Origin: Streptomyces sp. AC555_RSS877
Lineage (GTDB): Bacteria > Actinomycetota > Actinomycetes > Streptomycetales > Streptomycetaceae
DNA: 64,000 nucleotides
Reading direction: 5' to 3'
Assembly: GCF_019049245.1 (NCBI RefSeq)
Contig: NZ_JAGMUK010000077.1
Coordinates: forward strand, 165,509-229,508
Shown: piece by piece, positions 1 to 10,700 of the stretch
How positions within the stretch are numbered: the first letter of the stretch is position 1
Layout of the letters: each line of letters starts with the position of its first letter
Position numbers and translations under genes: made by a program
Notes under the pieces: generated by a model
Database searches by the model: none
What the model was told of the DNA's origin: nothing
The model's input: only the letters and a program-made list of their open reading frames with translations

Positions 1-1
1 A

Positions 2-472
2 AGCGCGGCCTGGGCGAAGGAAGGCGCGATACCGGCCCTGTCCGCGGCGAAGAACTGCGCCGAGGGCGGCCTGGACATCACCGCGACCAACGTGGGCGAC
101 GAGACGTTCACCTTCGAACTCATGGGGCTCGAGCACAGCATCCCGGCGGGCGAGTCCCAGACGGTGACCATCCCGCTCCAGGAGGACCAGGCGTACGACT
201 TCACGATCACGGCCCCGGGCGGTCTCGAGCAGCGCTTCACCGGCGTCCTGGACTGCCGGACCCAGGGCAGCGAGACCGGCGGCGACGCGACCCAGACCCT
301 GAGCGAGCCGAGCCCCGCGACGGTCGGCGGCACCGCCAGTGACGTGAACCTCGCCGAAACCGGTGGCTCCAACGCCACTCCGATGATCGCCGGCACAGCC
401 ATCGCCCTCGTGGTGATCGGCGGCGCGGCGCTGCTGCTGGTGGGCAGGGAGAAGACGCCGACCCGGGACTAG
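2..472 (+). CDS. LAETG-anchored cell-surface protein, C-terminal part
   Basis: The reading frame is open from the left edge, so the N-terminus lies outside the window. The visible 156 residues contain a beta-rich segment (ITATNVGDETFTFEL) followed by a Ser/Thr/Pro-rich stalk. The protein ends with a sortase signal: LAETG, then a hydrophobic helix (PMIAGTAIALVVIGGAALLL) and a short charged tail GREKTPTRD. LAxTG is the class E sortase motif used by Streptomyces surface proteins such as long chaplins, so the protein is probably cleaved and linked to peptidoglycan. The stalk plus small beta domain suggests a display protein, and the ligand cannot be told from this fragment. It is not obviously co-transcribed with ettA, from which a gene remnant on the other strand separates it. 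Confidence 0.85.
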   Translation, partial: SAAWAKEGAIPALSAAKNCAEGGLDITATNVGDETFTFELMGLEHSIPAGESQTVTIPLQEDQAYDFTITAPGGLEQRFTGVLDCRTQGSETGGDATQTLSEPSPATVGGTASDVNLAETGGSNATPMIAGTAIALVVIGGAALLLVGREKTPTRD

Positions 473-485
473 CGGGCGCCGGCAC

Positions 486-656
486 TCACCGTCCGTCCCT
501 GAGAAAGACGAACCAGACCGGCGTCACATGGGGCGAACCGTCAGGGCGGACGGCGCACAGCCAGACGTTCTTGCCCGGGACGGACGTCCTTGTCCCGGCT
601 TGTCCCTCCAGCCGGTCGAGGACATCGGCCACGAGCGGAGGCGCGGGATCAGTCAT
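486..656 (-). pseudogene. Truncated PPOX-like flavin/F420 family remnant
   Basis: The 56-residue frame begins MTDPAPPLVADVLDRLEG and contains NVWLCAVRPDGSPHVTPVWF, the typical first strands of pyridoxamine 5'-phosphate oxidase-like proteins, usually about 130-150 residues long. It stops immediately after VFLRDGR, before the cofactor-binding part, and runs into the 3' end of the surface-protein gene. The segment between DRLEG and KNVW is also longer than is usual for the family. I read this as a 3'-deleted relic. A short functional peptide is possible but unlikely. Confidence 0.6.
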
Positions 657-786
657 GCACGCATCATGACCCCGGCCGTCCAGGTCACGGCCCCCCGGCC
701 TTACTGGTTTCCCCCCAGGGGTAGCCGTCAGGCAAGATGGGGTGTATCTGCCCACTGCCAGAATTCAAGCTGCCGGACGGTTTCTC

Positions 787-2451
<1,665 letters not shown>

Positions 2452-2453
2452 TC

Positions 2454-2882
2454 TTGCGGCACATCTACCGCTGCCCGCTGCGCTGGGCGGACATGGACGC
2501 GTACGGCCACGTCAACAACGTGGTCTTCCTCCGCTACCTGGAGGAAGCCCGTATCGACTTCCTGTTCCGTCCGGAGAAGGACTTCAAGCAGGGGTCCGTG
2601 GTGGCGCGCCACGAGATCGACTACAAGCGGCAGCTGGTCCACCGGCACACGCCGGTGGACATCGAGCTGTGGATCACGGAGATAAGGGCGGCGTCCTTCA
2701 CGATCGTGTACGAGGTCAAGGACCCGGACCAGGTCTACGTCCAGGCCTCGACGGTGATCGTGCCGTTCGACTTCGAGGCGCAGCGGCCGCGTCGGCTCAC
2801 CGCGCAGGAACGCGAGTTCCTGGAGGAGTACCGCGACGACCGGGGTGACGACTCCGCCGAGGGGGAGGCCGTCGCCGCATGA
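2454..2882 (+). CDS. Hotdog-fold acyl-CoA thioesterase (4HBT family)
   Basis: A single hotdog domain of 142 residues. The 4-hydroxybenzoyl-CoA thioesterase signature is at the N-terminus: WADMDAYGHVNNVVFLRYLE, with the catalytic-type Asp at position 13 or 15 followed by His19 and Asn21/22. The family hydrolyses acyl-CoA or aromatic-CoA thioesters; the substrate here is unknown. The TTG start is chosen because an upstream ATG would read through the end of ettA, while the homology begins at HIYRCPLRW. The gene is squeezed between ettA (2-base gap) and the next gene (ATGA overlap), so all three probably share a transcript. The C-terminus is acidic and variable. Confidence 0.85.
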   Translation: MRHIYRCPLRWADMDAYGHVNNVVFLRYLEEARIDFLFRPEKDFKQGSVVARHEIDYKRQLVHRHTPVDIELWITEIRAASFTIVYEVKDPDQVYVQASTVIVPFDFEAQRPRRLTAQEREFLEEYRDDRGDDSAEGEAVAA

Positions 2883-3580
2883 CGGTGCTCCACCTCGCCG
2901 ACGAGGGGGAGGCGGCGGACCTCGCGGCCTTCCTCTCCCGGCTGCTCCACTACGACCGTGGAGCAGCGGTGCGCCTCCAGGCGGCCGGCACCGCGCTCGC
3001 CGTCTTCGGACGGCCGCCGTCCTTCGACGTACTGGCGATCCGTACGGTGCGGCTCGCCAAGCCGTACGAGGACGGGCTCGACGTCACGCTGGACGTGACC
3101 GTGTCCGCGGGCGAGTTCCTGGAGTCCCTCGACGAGGCCGCGGTCACCGTGGGCGTTCCGGGGGCGGTGACCGGGCCGCCGTGGGCCGGGGTGCTGCCGC
3201 CGCGCGGCGGGTGGCGGGTCCAGGCCGGGCTGCCGGAGCCGGACGCCCTGCGGGCGCTGGTCGCCGCTGTGATCGCCGAATTCCGCTCCCGTACCCAGGA
3301 GTTGGGACCTGAGGCGCGTACCAGGGCCGAACTCGACCGGATCGGGCGGGAGGTCTGGTCCCGGACCGTCGGGGACACCGGGCTGCCGGTACGGGCCGTG
3401 CACGCGGCCCAGTCGCTGGGGTTCCTGCGCCCGGCCGTGCCCGCAGCGGACACGCGTGCGCCCGACGAGGCGCCGCTGGGGCTGTTCTCGTCGGGTGCAT
3501 GGCTCAGGCTGCGCACGCCGTACGGGTCGATCGCCGTACGCAGGGCGGGGCTCGGGGCACTGGACGTCAGCGTCCGCTGA
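2879..3580 (+). CDS. Conserved actinobacterial protein of unknown function
   Basis: A 233-residue soluble protein starting MTVLHLADEGEAADLAAFLS whose ATG overlaps the thioesterase stop (ATGA), indicating translational coupling. There is no signal peptide, transmembrane helix or recognisable catalytic motif. It is rich in Ala, Arg and Leu and alternates helix-like segments (AADLAAFLSRLL, DALRALVAAVIAEFRSRTQE) with beta-like stretches (FDVLAIRTVRLA, LDVTLDVTVSAGEFL). Coupling to a thioesterase and to ettA is the only functional hint. I do not recognise a named family. Confidence 0.75.
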   Translation: MTVLHLADEGEAADLAAFLSRLLHYDRGAAVRLQAAGTALAVFGRPPSFDVLAIRTVRLAKPYEDGLDVTLDVTVSAGEFLESLDEAAVTVGVPGAVTGPPWAGVLPPRGGWRVQAGLPEPDALRALVAAVIAEFRSRTQELGPEARTRAELDRIGREVWSRTVGDTGLPVRAVHAAQSLGFLRPAVPAADTRAPDEAPLGLFSSGAWLRLRTPYGSIAVRRAGLGALDVSVR

Positions 3581-3707
3581 ACCGCCGCGGCGCCGGCGGC
3601 TCCGCTGCGTCAACGCCCCGCTGTACCGGCAGCCCTCTGCGCTGCAGGAGCGGGGCGAGGATGCCGGCCGTGGTGATCAGGGCCACCGTGGTCGAGCACT
3701 GCGTCAA
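3567..3707 (-). CDS. Candidate 46-residue small membrane protein
   Basis: A TTG-initiated frame reads MTQCSTTVALITTAGILAPL, one hydrophobic helix, then LQRRGLPVQRGVDAAEPPAP and a basic C-terminus. This is the topology of a one-pass small membrane protein with a cytoplasmic tail. It lies 45 bases downstream of the ABC ATPase on the same strand and overlaps the 3' end of the convergent gene by 14 bases. The 45 bases before it are unusually AT-rich for this chromosome. It could equally be the tail of a deleted transporter gene. No convincing ribosome-binding site precedes the TTG. Confidence 0.3.
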   Translation of the reverse strand: MTQCSTTVALITTAGILAPLLQRRGLPVQRGVDAAEPPAPRRFSGR

Positions 3708-3752
3708 TACCCGTACGCATTTTCGTTTGGTTACGATGCGTGACGGTCGTGG

Positions 3753-4718
3753 TCAGCCGCGCTCGCTGTCGTCCGGCCACACGCCGATGTGGTCCGCCTC
3801 CAGTTGCAGGGCCACGCGGTCACGCATGCCGAGGGCACGGGTGTAGTCGGCGGGGAGCTGGAGGCGGCCGGCGCGGTCGAGCATGGCGTATTCGCGGGCG
3901 ACCACCGTCTCGTGACCGGTCGCCGCGTCGACCTCGCTGCGGCGCAGGACCTCGGTGGAGGTACGGCCGTCACGGATGGCGACCGTGCGGCGGACCTCGC
4001 CGGCGACCGCCTGGTCGTGGGTGACGATCACGATGGTGGTGCCGAGCTGATCGTTGGCGGTGCGGAAGGCGGCGAAGACCTGTTCCGCGGTGTGGGAGTC
4101 GAGTTCGCCGGTGGGTTCGTCGGCGAGCAGGATCGCCGGGTTGTTGGCGAGGGCGACGGCGATGGCGGCGCGTTGTTGCTGGCCGCCGGACATCTGGTGC
4201 GGGCGGCGGTCGCGGCAGTCCGCGATCTCGAGCAGGTCGAGGAGTTCCAGGACGCGTCCGGTGTGGGCGCGGCGGGACCTGGGGGTGCGGGTGCGTCCGG
4301 CCAGTTGCATCGGGAGGGCGGCGTTCTGGGCGGCGGTCAGGTAGGGGAGGAGGTTGCGGGAGGTCTGCTGCCAGACGAAGCCGACGACTTCCCTGCGGTA
4401 GGCGAGGCGGTCCTTCGCGGCCATCGTGAGGAGGTCGCGGCCGGCCACGCGGGCGGCGCCGGCGGTGGGGGTGTCCAGGCCGGCGAGGATGTTCATGAGG
4501 GTGGACTTGCCGCTGCCGGACGCGCCCACCAAGGCCATGAGCTCGCCCTCCCGGACCAGGAGGTCGAGGCCCTGGAGGGCTTGGACTTCGACGCCGTCCG
4601 TGGTGAAGATGCGGACGAGACGGTCGCAGGTGATGAGGGCGTCGTGGCCGTAGGCGGGGCGGTCGCGGTCCTGTGCGGCGCGGTGGGTCAGGTCGTTGAG
4701 TGTCGGGTTCGTCGTCAT
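3753..4718 (-). CDS. MacB/LolD-type ABC transporter ATPase with C-terminal AbrB-like domain
   Basis: Nucleotide-binding subunit for the two FtsX-like permeases encoded upstream. Residues 28-245 form the ABC domain: Walker A GASGSGKS (65-72), Q-loop GFVWQQTSRNL, signature MSGGQQQR, Walker B ILLADEPTGELDS and switch His in IVTHD. The protein is 321 residues, about 90 longer than usual LolD-type ATPases. The extra tail (about 275-316) reads AMLDRAGRLQLPADYTRALG followed by DRVALQLEADHIGVWP, a pattern matching the swapped-hairpin SpoVT/AbrB DNA-binding fold. Such domains are normally found in regulators and antitoxins, so the ATPase may bind nucleic acid or dimerise through it. The start is the ATG behind AGGAG, which abuts the inserted repeat element at 4729-4897. 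Confidence 0.85.
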   Translation of the reverse strand: MTTNPTLNDLTHRAAQDRDRPAYGHDALITCDRLVRIFTTDGVEVQALQGLDLLVREGELMALVGASGSGKSTLMNILAGLDTPTAGAARVAGRDLLTMAAKDRLAYRREVVGFVWQQTSRNLLPYLTAAQNAALPMQLAGRTRTPRSRRAHTGRVLELLDLLEIADCRDRRPHQMSGGQQQRAAIAVALANNPAILLADEPTGELDSHTAEQVFAAFRTANDQLGTTIVIVTHDQAVAGEVRRTVAIRDGRTSTEVLRRSEVDAATGHETVVAREYAMLDRAGRLQLPADYTRALGMRDRVALQLEADHIGVWPDDSERG

Positions 4719-4728
4719 CCTGGGTCTC

Positions 4729-4897
4729 CTAGGGGGTGTTTTGGAAGTCCTGTGCGGTGCCCGCGGTGTTCGGTGCGTGCCCTCGGCGTGCCGGACGAAG
4801 GCCCTCGTACTGGACGTACTTGGGTCTTTGGCCGGTGCGGCGAGGGTGCGTGCCGGGCGCCGTGGGTGCTGTGCGGGACTTCCAAAACACCCCCTAG
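4729..4897. mobile_element. Near-palindromic MITE-like element flanked by CTAG
   Basis: The ends are perfect inverted repeats: GGGGTGTTTTGGAAGTCC at the left and its complement at the right, each bordered by CTAG. The interior is also an imperfect palindrome over its whole length of about 169 bp, so the transcript would fold into one long hairpin. No transposase gene is inside. This fits a miniature inverted-repeat element mobilised in trans; the CTAG or TA at each border may be a target duplication, but CTAG is itself palindromic so the exact junction is ambiguous. It lies between the permease and ATPase genes of one operon, and its left end touches the Shine-Dalgarno sequence of the ATPase gene. 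Confidence 0.75.
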
Positions 4898-4937
4898 CAG
4901 CACGACTGCCCGCAGCCGGAGCAGCGCAGGTATGTGG

Positions 4938-7733
4938 TCAACGGGCGTCCCCCGCCCTCAGCTCCCGCACCGACCCGCGCCGCCCCGACCACCACGCCTG
5001 CCCCACCGCCACCCCCACCGCCAGCAGCAGCACCGAAAGCGCCGGCACGGTCAACGACAGGGCGTCCGTGTGGAGTTCGGCCTTGCCCGGAGAGGACGGT
5101 GCCGAGGCGAGGGCGATGGTCGTCAGGTCGATGCCCGGGGAGAGGAGGCGGATGGCGGCCCACCCGGTGAGAGTGCCGCCGACGGCCGCCAGTACGGCCT
5201 GGGGGAGGGACTCCAGGACGAGGAGGCGGCGGCCCTGGGCGCGGGTGAGGCCCATGGTGCGGAGGCGGGCCAGCAGGGCGGTGCGTTCGGGGGCGGAACG
5301 CAGCAGGGCGAGGAGGAGGGCCAGGACGGCGTAGCCGGCGCCGGCTGCCACCGCGGCGGTGTAGACGCGTTCGGCGCCGGACTGGAGGGGGGAGTCGACG
5401 AACCGGGCGCGTTCCTCGGACCGTAGCCGGACGGTCGTCGACTCGCCCGCCGCCCGGCGCAGCGCCCCGGCGTCCAGGTGGTTCCCGCTCAGCAGCAGGG
5501 CCGTCGGGCGGGCGGCTGCGCCACTGAGTCCGGCGCGGTCGACGACCAGGAAGTGGGCACCGGAGACCGCCGGGGTGCCGTCCCGGACGAGGACGATCCG
5601 GACGGTGACCGTGCTGCCGTCCTCCAGACGGACCGGGAAGGGGCGCGTGCCGTACAGGGCGGCGGTGGCGGGGGAGGCCAACGCGGGCAGGGGTACGGCG
5701 TTGCCGGTGGCAGCCGCCCCCGCCTCCCCGCCTCCGCCTCCGCCCCCGGCGGTCAACTCCACCTCCCCAAAAGCCCAGTTTTCCGTCCGTCCCGCCAGTG
5801 ACGCGTAGTCACCGGGGTCCATTCCCACCACCGGAACCGTCACCCGACCGTCGTCCGGCTTCGCCTGGTACGTGATGCTTGCCTCCGCCAGGCCGTCCAC
5901 GCCCGGCACGCGGCGGAGCCGGTCGGGCAGGGGGGCCGGGAGGGGGCCGGTCGTCTCGATGCGGGCGTCGGCGCCGACGGCGAGCAGGGCCGCGTGGTCG
6001 CGGGTCTCGCGCACCCCGGCGAGGACCGAACCGCCGAAGGCCGCGCTGGTCAGCGCGGTGAGCAGGGCGAGGAGGGGCAGTGCCGCGGAGACGGAGGTGC
6101 GCCCGGCACGGGCCAGCGAGAGGTGGCCCACCGCGCCCCGCAGCCGGCCGGCCGGGCGGGCCAGCGCCCGCAGGGGGAGCGGGTAGAGCCGGACCAGGAC
6201 CAGCGCCGCGATCACGCCGATCAGCACCGGGGCCAGCGACACGAGCTGGTCTCCGGCGGAACCCGACGTGCCGCGTCGGCGCAGGCTCTCGACCGCGCCG
6301 GCCGCGAGGACCACCAGCGTGAGTTCCGCGACCGTACGGCGTCGGGACGGGCGTACGGACGTCACGTCCTCGCGGCCGCCGTGCACCCGTACCGTCCGGT
6401 GTGCGGCGGCGGCGCGCAGGGGCAGGGCGGCGCAGGCGACGGCCGTGACCGCCGCCGCTGCCAGCAACGCGGACAGGGAGCGGGGCGCGGGGAGCGCGAG
6501 CAGCGCGGCCGTGAGGCCGAGGGCGCCCGCGGGGAGGGCGGTCACCGTGGTCTCGGCGAGCAGTCGCCCGGTCACACCCCGCAGGGAGGCGCCGCGGGCG
6601 CGCAGGAGGGCGAGTTCGGTGCGGCGGCGGTCGGCGGCGAGGCCGCCCGCCATCAGCAGGACGACGGCGGCGACCGTGCCGGTGCCGAACGCGGCGACGG
6701 CGACGAGCGGGTCGACGCCCTCGCGCAGCCGGGCGTAGGAGGCGAGCACGTCGTCGAGGTCGGTGCTCACCTCGGTGACGCCGGACGTGTACTCGTCCGC
6801 GAGGTCGCCGATCGCCGTGCGCACCTTCTGCAGTGCCGGGCCGGACTCCAGGGAGGCGACCGCGGGCCGCAGCCGGTCCACGTCGTACGCGTGCAGGGCG
6901 TCGGCGGCGGGGGTCAACTGCCAGTAACGCCAGGGGTTTCCGGGGGTGCCGAGGATCGCGGGGGCCGCCTCGGGGGCGAGCAGGAGGGCGCCGAGCCAAT
7001 AGGTGTCCGCGTCCGAGGACGGGCCCGGCAGGCGGACGAGGGTGGGGGTGCGCAGGAGGGGCTGGGCCGACCAGTAGCTGCCGGACGGGTCGCGCGGGGC
7101 GACGATCGCGGTGACGCGGACGGCGAGGGGATCGCGTTCCACGCCGGGCACGTGGATCACCGAACCGGCCTTGATGCGCAGGCTCCTGGCGGTCTCGACG
7201 GTGACCGCGGCCTCCACCTCGGCCGTCGCGGCGGTCACCTGGCCGGCCGCGCTCGGGAGGCGTCCGGTCCGCAGGTCCGCGTGGTCGGCGAGTCCGGCCT
7301 GGGCGACGAGGGACACCTGCGCGGGCAGCCCGGTCGGCCTCGGCAGCCACGGGTCCGACGTCACCAGGTCCGTCTTCGTCCGCACGCCGTACGTCGACCG
7401 GCCGCGGTCGACGGTGAGCGGCGCGGGGGCGAGGGCGCCGATCTCGTCGTACTGCCGGGCCAGGGTGTCGGGGCGCAGGGCGTCCTCCCGCTGCGTCTGC
7501 GGCAGCAGCAGGCCGGGGGGCGGGGCGGCGACCTGCACGCCGCTCCGCTCGGGCCCGGCCTGCTCGACGGCCCGGTGCAGACCGGCGTCCGCGTACCGGT
7601 CGACGGCCCGGGGGAACGCGGCGGCCAGAGCCGCGGTCAGCGCCACCAGCAGCGCGAGCGCCCAGGCGGCGCCGGGGGCGGTCCGCAACCTGGTGCGCAC
7701 CCAGGGCGTCATCGCCGACCTCACGTCACTCAC
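4938..7733 (-). CDS. FtsX-like ABC transporter permease (second subunit)
   Basis: A 931-residue membrane protein with the DUF214/FtsX architecture: an N-terminal helix (ALALLVALTAALAAAFPRAV), a large extracytoplasmic domain (about 45-330), three helices starting VAVAAFGTGTVAAVVLLMAG, then a duplicated half with further helices near LVSLAPVLIGVIAALVLV and the C-terminal LALLLALLRSAPERTALLAR block. The second extracytoplasmic domain contains a Gly-rich run (TAGGGGGGGEAGAAA). Such permeases work with MacB/LolD ATPases in export or mechanotransmission, not import. The GTG start overlaps the end of the preceding permease gene by 8 bases. The stop is followed 41 bases later by the MITE-like element, which separates it from its ATPase gene. 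Confidence 0.85.
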   Translation of the reverse strand: MSDVRSAMTPWVRTRLRTAPGAAWALALLVALTAALAAAFPRAVDRYADAGLHRAVEQAGPERSGVQVAAPPPGLLLPQTQREDALRPDTLARQYDEIGALAPAPLTVDRGRSTYGVRTKTDLVTSDPWLPRPTGLPAQVSLVAQAGLADHADLRTGRLPSAAGQVTAATAEVEAAVTVETARSLRIKAGSVIHVPGVERDPLAVRVTAIVAPRDPSGSYWSAQPLLRTPTLVRLPGPSSDADTYWLGALLLAPEAAPAILGTPGNPWRYWQLTPAADALHAYDVDRLRPAVASLESGPALQKVRTAIGDLADEYTSGVTEVSTDLDDVLASYARLREGVDPLVAVAAFGTGTVAAVVLLMAGGLAADRRRTELALLRARGASLRGVTGRLLAETTVTALPAGALGLTAALLALPAPRSLSALLAAAAVTAVACAALPLRAAAAHRTVRVHGGREDVTSVRPSRRRTVAELTLVVLAAGAVESLRRRGTSGSAGDQLVSLAPVLIGVIAALVLVRLYPLPLRALARPAGRLRGAVGHLSLARAGRTSVSAALPLLALLTALTSAAFGGSVLAGVRETRDHAALLAVGADARIETTGPLPAPLPDRLRRVPGVDGLAEASITYQAKPDDGRVTVPVVGMDPGDYASLAGRTENWAFGEVELTAGGGGGGGEAGAAATGNAVPLPALASPATAALYGTRPFPVRLEDGSTVTVRIVLVRDGTPAVSGAHFLVVDRAGLSGAAARPTALLLSGNHLDAGALRRAAGESTTVRLRSEERARFVDSPLQSGAERVYTAAVAAGAGYAVLALLLALLRSAPERTALLARLRTMGLTRAQGRRLLVLESLPQAVLAAVGGTLTGWAAIRLLSPGIDLTTIALASAPSSPGKAELHTDALSLTVPALSVLLLAVGVAVGQAWWSGRRGSVRELRAGDAR

Positions 7734-10700
7734 CCCCCTGTTCCCGCAACGACGTGACCGGATTCGCCCGCCGAAGCGCCAGCACCCCCGTGACCAGGGC
7801 CGGAGGCAGCGCCACCGCGGTCAGCAGTACGGCGACCCCGGTGACCGGCAGTTCGACGAGCACCTCGGGCACCGGCCGGGCGGCCTCGGAGGTCAGCACG
7901 ATCAGGGGGACCACGGCCCGGGTCAGAACCGTGCCCAGGGCGGTGCCCACCAGCAGCGCCAGCGCCACCAGCACCCCCTGCTCGACGGCGACCGCGCGGG
8001 CCAGCCGCCGGCGTGGGGCGCCCAGCGCGCGCAGTACGGCGAACTCGGCGCCCCGCTCCCGCAGGGAACCCGTCGCGCTCACCGCGAACCCGACCGCGGC
8101 GAGCGCCGCCGCCACCCCGGCCGCCGCGGCGAACGCCGCCTCGGGGCCCGCGCCGAACGGGTCGTCGCGCAGCTGCTCGGCGATCTCGTCCCGCACCACC
8201 ACCTGCGCCGGATCCGTGTCGGGCCGCGCCCGCAGCGCCGCCGCGACCTCACCGGCCTCGCCCGGCGCGGTCCGCAGCCACCACTCGGTGGGCGTGACGC
8301 TCTGCGCGTACCGCGCCTCCAGCACCCGGTTCACCGAGCGGAGATCGACCAGCAGCGCCCCGCCGGTCGACTCCTCGGTGGTCGGCAGCGCCCGCACCGC
8401 GCGCACGATCCGCACCGGCACGGTCCCGCCGCCGAACGCCAGGTCCACGCGCTGCCCGGTGCGGGCGCCCGCGGAGGCGAGGAAGCGGTCGGTCGCGACG
8501 GCCGTGACGGCGGGCGGCGGGGGCTGTGCGACCCGGAGTCGCAGCGTCAACGACGAGAGCACCCAGGTGTATTCGCGGGGGACGTACCCCGTGCCGTAGT
8601 CGACCGTCGGCCGTCCCGACGGCGTGCTCAGGCGCGGCTCGGTCGGCTTCGTGCGCTCGTCCGGACCGGCCGCCTCCGCGTCGCTGAGCGCCCCGGCCTT
8701 CCAGGCGGTGGGCAGCGGCAGCCGCCGTACCGCCCCCTCGGGGTCGACGGCGGTCAGCTCGTCCAGCGCGAAGCGGTGCCGCTCGGCGTGGTCGACCGGC
8801 TGGGGCATGACCAGTTCCACGCCGGTGAGCGTGAGCGGACCCGAGGGGACGTCCAGCTCGAGGGTGTGCCCGCGGCCGTCGGAGGGGAGTTCGCCGGCCG
8901 GGAGCTGGTACGGGGTGCCGTAGCGGTCCTGGAGGGTGACGGTGACGTCGGCCGTCGTGCCCGGGCCGGCCGAGCTGCGCAGGGTCGCGGTCAGCCGCAG
9001 CCGGTCGGTGTCCGCGGGCACCTTCGCGCCCGCCGACGTGCCCTTCGGGCCCAGCCCGGCCAGCAGCGGCCGCACCGGCTCGGACGCCAGGTCGGGGCGC
9101 AGCAGCAGGGCGCTCTTCGCGTGCGCGGTGTCGAGCGCCAGCACGGTCGCGGTCCGGTTGCCCGACAGCGACAGCTCGGTGCGTACGGCGGGGGCGGCCT
9201 GACGTACGCGGGGGACGGCCGCGTACTCGTCGGTGCGGCCGAGGCCGCCCTCCCCGGCGGCGAGGATCCGCACCGACGTTCCGGCGCGGAAGTCGGCCTG
9301 GTCGTTCTGCGAGCGGTCCCAGGAGGCGCCCTGCCCGATCGCCAGCATGCCCAGCGCGACGGCGAGGACGAGCAGCAGCACCGGGCCCGCCCCGCGCATC
9401 GGGCGGCGGGCGATCTGCCAGCCCGCCAGCGCCGCTGTCAGCCCGCGCCCGCCGGCCGCCCGGCGTTCGGCGAGCCGTGCCACCGGAGGCAGCAGCCGCA
9501 GCGTCACGACCGTCCCGGCCAGCAGCGCGAGCGCGGGAGCCGCCACCAGCAGGGGGTCGATGCCGAGCGTGCCGGTGGCGTCGCCGGTAACGGCCCCGGT
9601 GGTCTGGCGGCTCAGCTGCCAGTACGCGACCGCGGCCACCGCCAGCAGCCCGAGGTCGGCGCCCGCGCGGATCGCGGGGGGCAGAGCGCGCGCCCGCCCG
9701 ACGGCGAGGGACGAGGTCAGCGCGGGCAGCGTCACCGCGAGCGCGCAGCCCAGCGCCACGCCCGCCGCCACCAGCCACACCCCGGCGCGCCCGCCGGCCG
9801 GCACGTCCAGGTGCAGCCCGATCCGGGCCAGCGGCCCCCGCCCGGCCAGCAACCGGGTCAGCGGCCCGGCGAGCAGCGGCGCGCAGACCACCGCGGGGAC
9901 GGCCAGCAGCAGCGCCTCCAGGGCGGTGAGGCCCGCGATCCGGCGGCGGGAGGCGCCGCGGGCCAGCAACAGCCGGGTCTCGCCCGCGCGTTCGGTGCTC
10001 AGCAGCCGGGCCACCAGCAGCAGGGCGCAGGCCGCGAGCAGCACCAGCTGAAGGGCCACGATCAGGAGCGTCGAGCGGGACACGAGCAGCGAGCGGTCGA
10101 CGCGGTCCAGGACGTCGGGCAGGCCGGTGGACGCGGCGGTGCTGCCGCTGAGCACCGGCTGCCTGCGCATCGCCGCGCTCTCGGCGCGGGCCGCCTCGCG
10201 CAGGGCGTCGATCCGGCCGGTCGTCAGCGTCGAGAAGTCGGCCGACGCCATCCAGGCCGACGGCCCGGCGCTCACCGTCCCCCCGGTCAGCACACCGGGA
10301 TCGGCGAGCAGCGGACCGTACGTCGTGAAGTCGACCTGCTTGATCCCGCGCCCGCCGAGGTCGTCCAGTTTCCAGTACGGCGCGTCCGTCCGGGCGGGCC
10401 GGTAGAGACCGGTGACCGTGACACGTACGTCCGGGCCGTCGAGCCGGTCGGCGACGGTGAGGCGGGCGCCGGGTCCGAGGCCGAGGCGCCGGGCCGCGGC
10501 CTGGGGGAGGGCCACCTCGACGGCACCGGCACGCGGGCCGGGCAGCCGTCCGGCCACGAGCCGTACCTGCGTGGGGTCCAGGGAGGCGAAGAAGGTCAGA
10601 TCCGGGTCCCCGGACCGTTCGGCGGGCGGCCGCAGGGAACGGGGCAGGGCGTACGGTCCCGACCGCTGCAGCGTCCGTACCGTCACAGGCAGTCCGTCGA

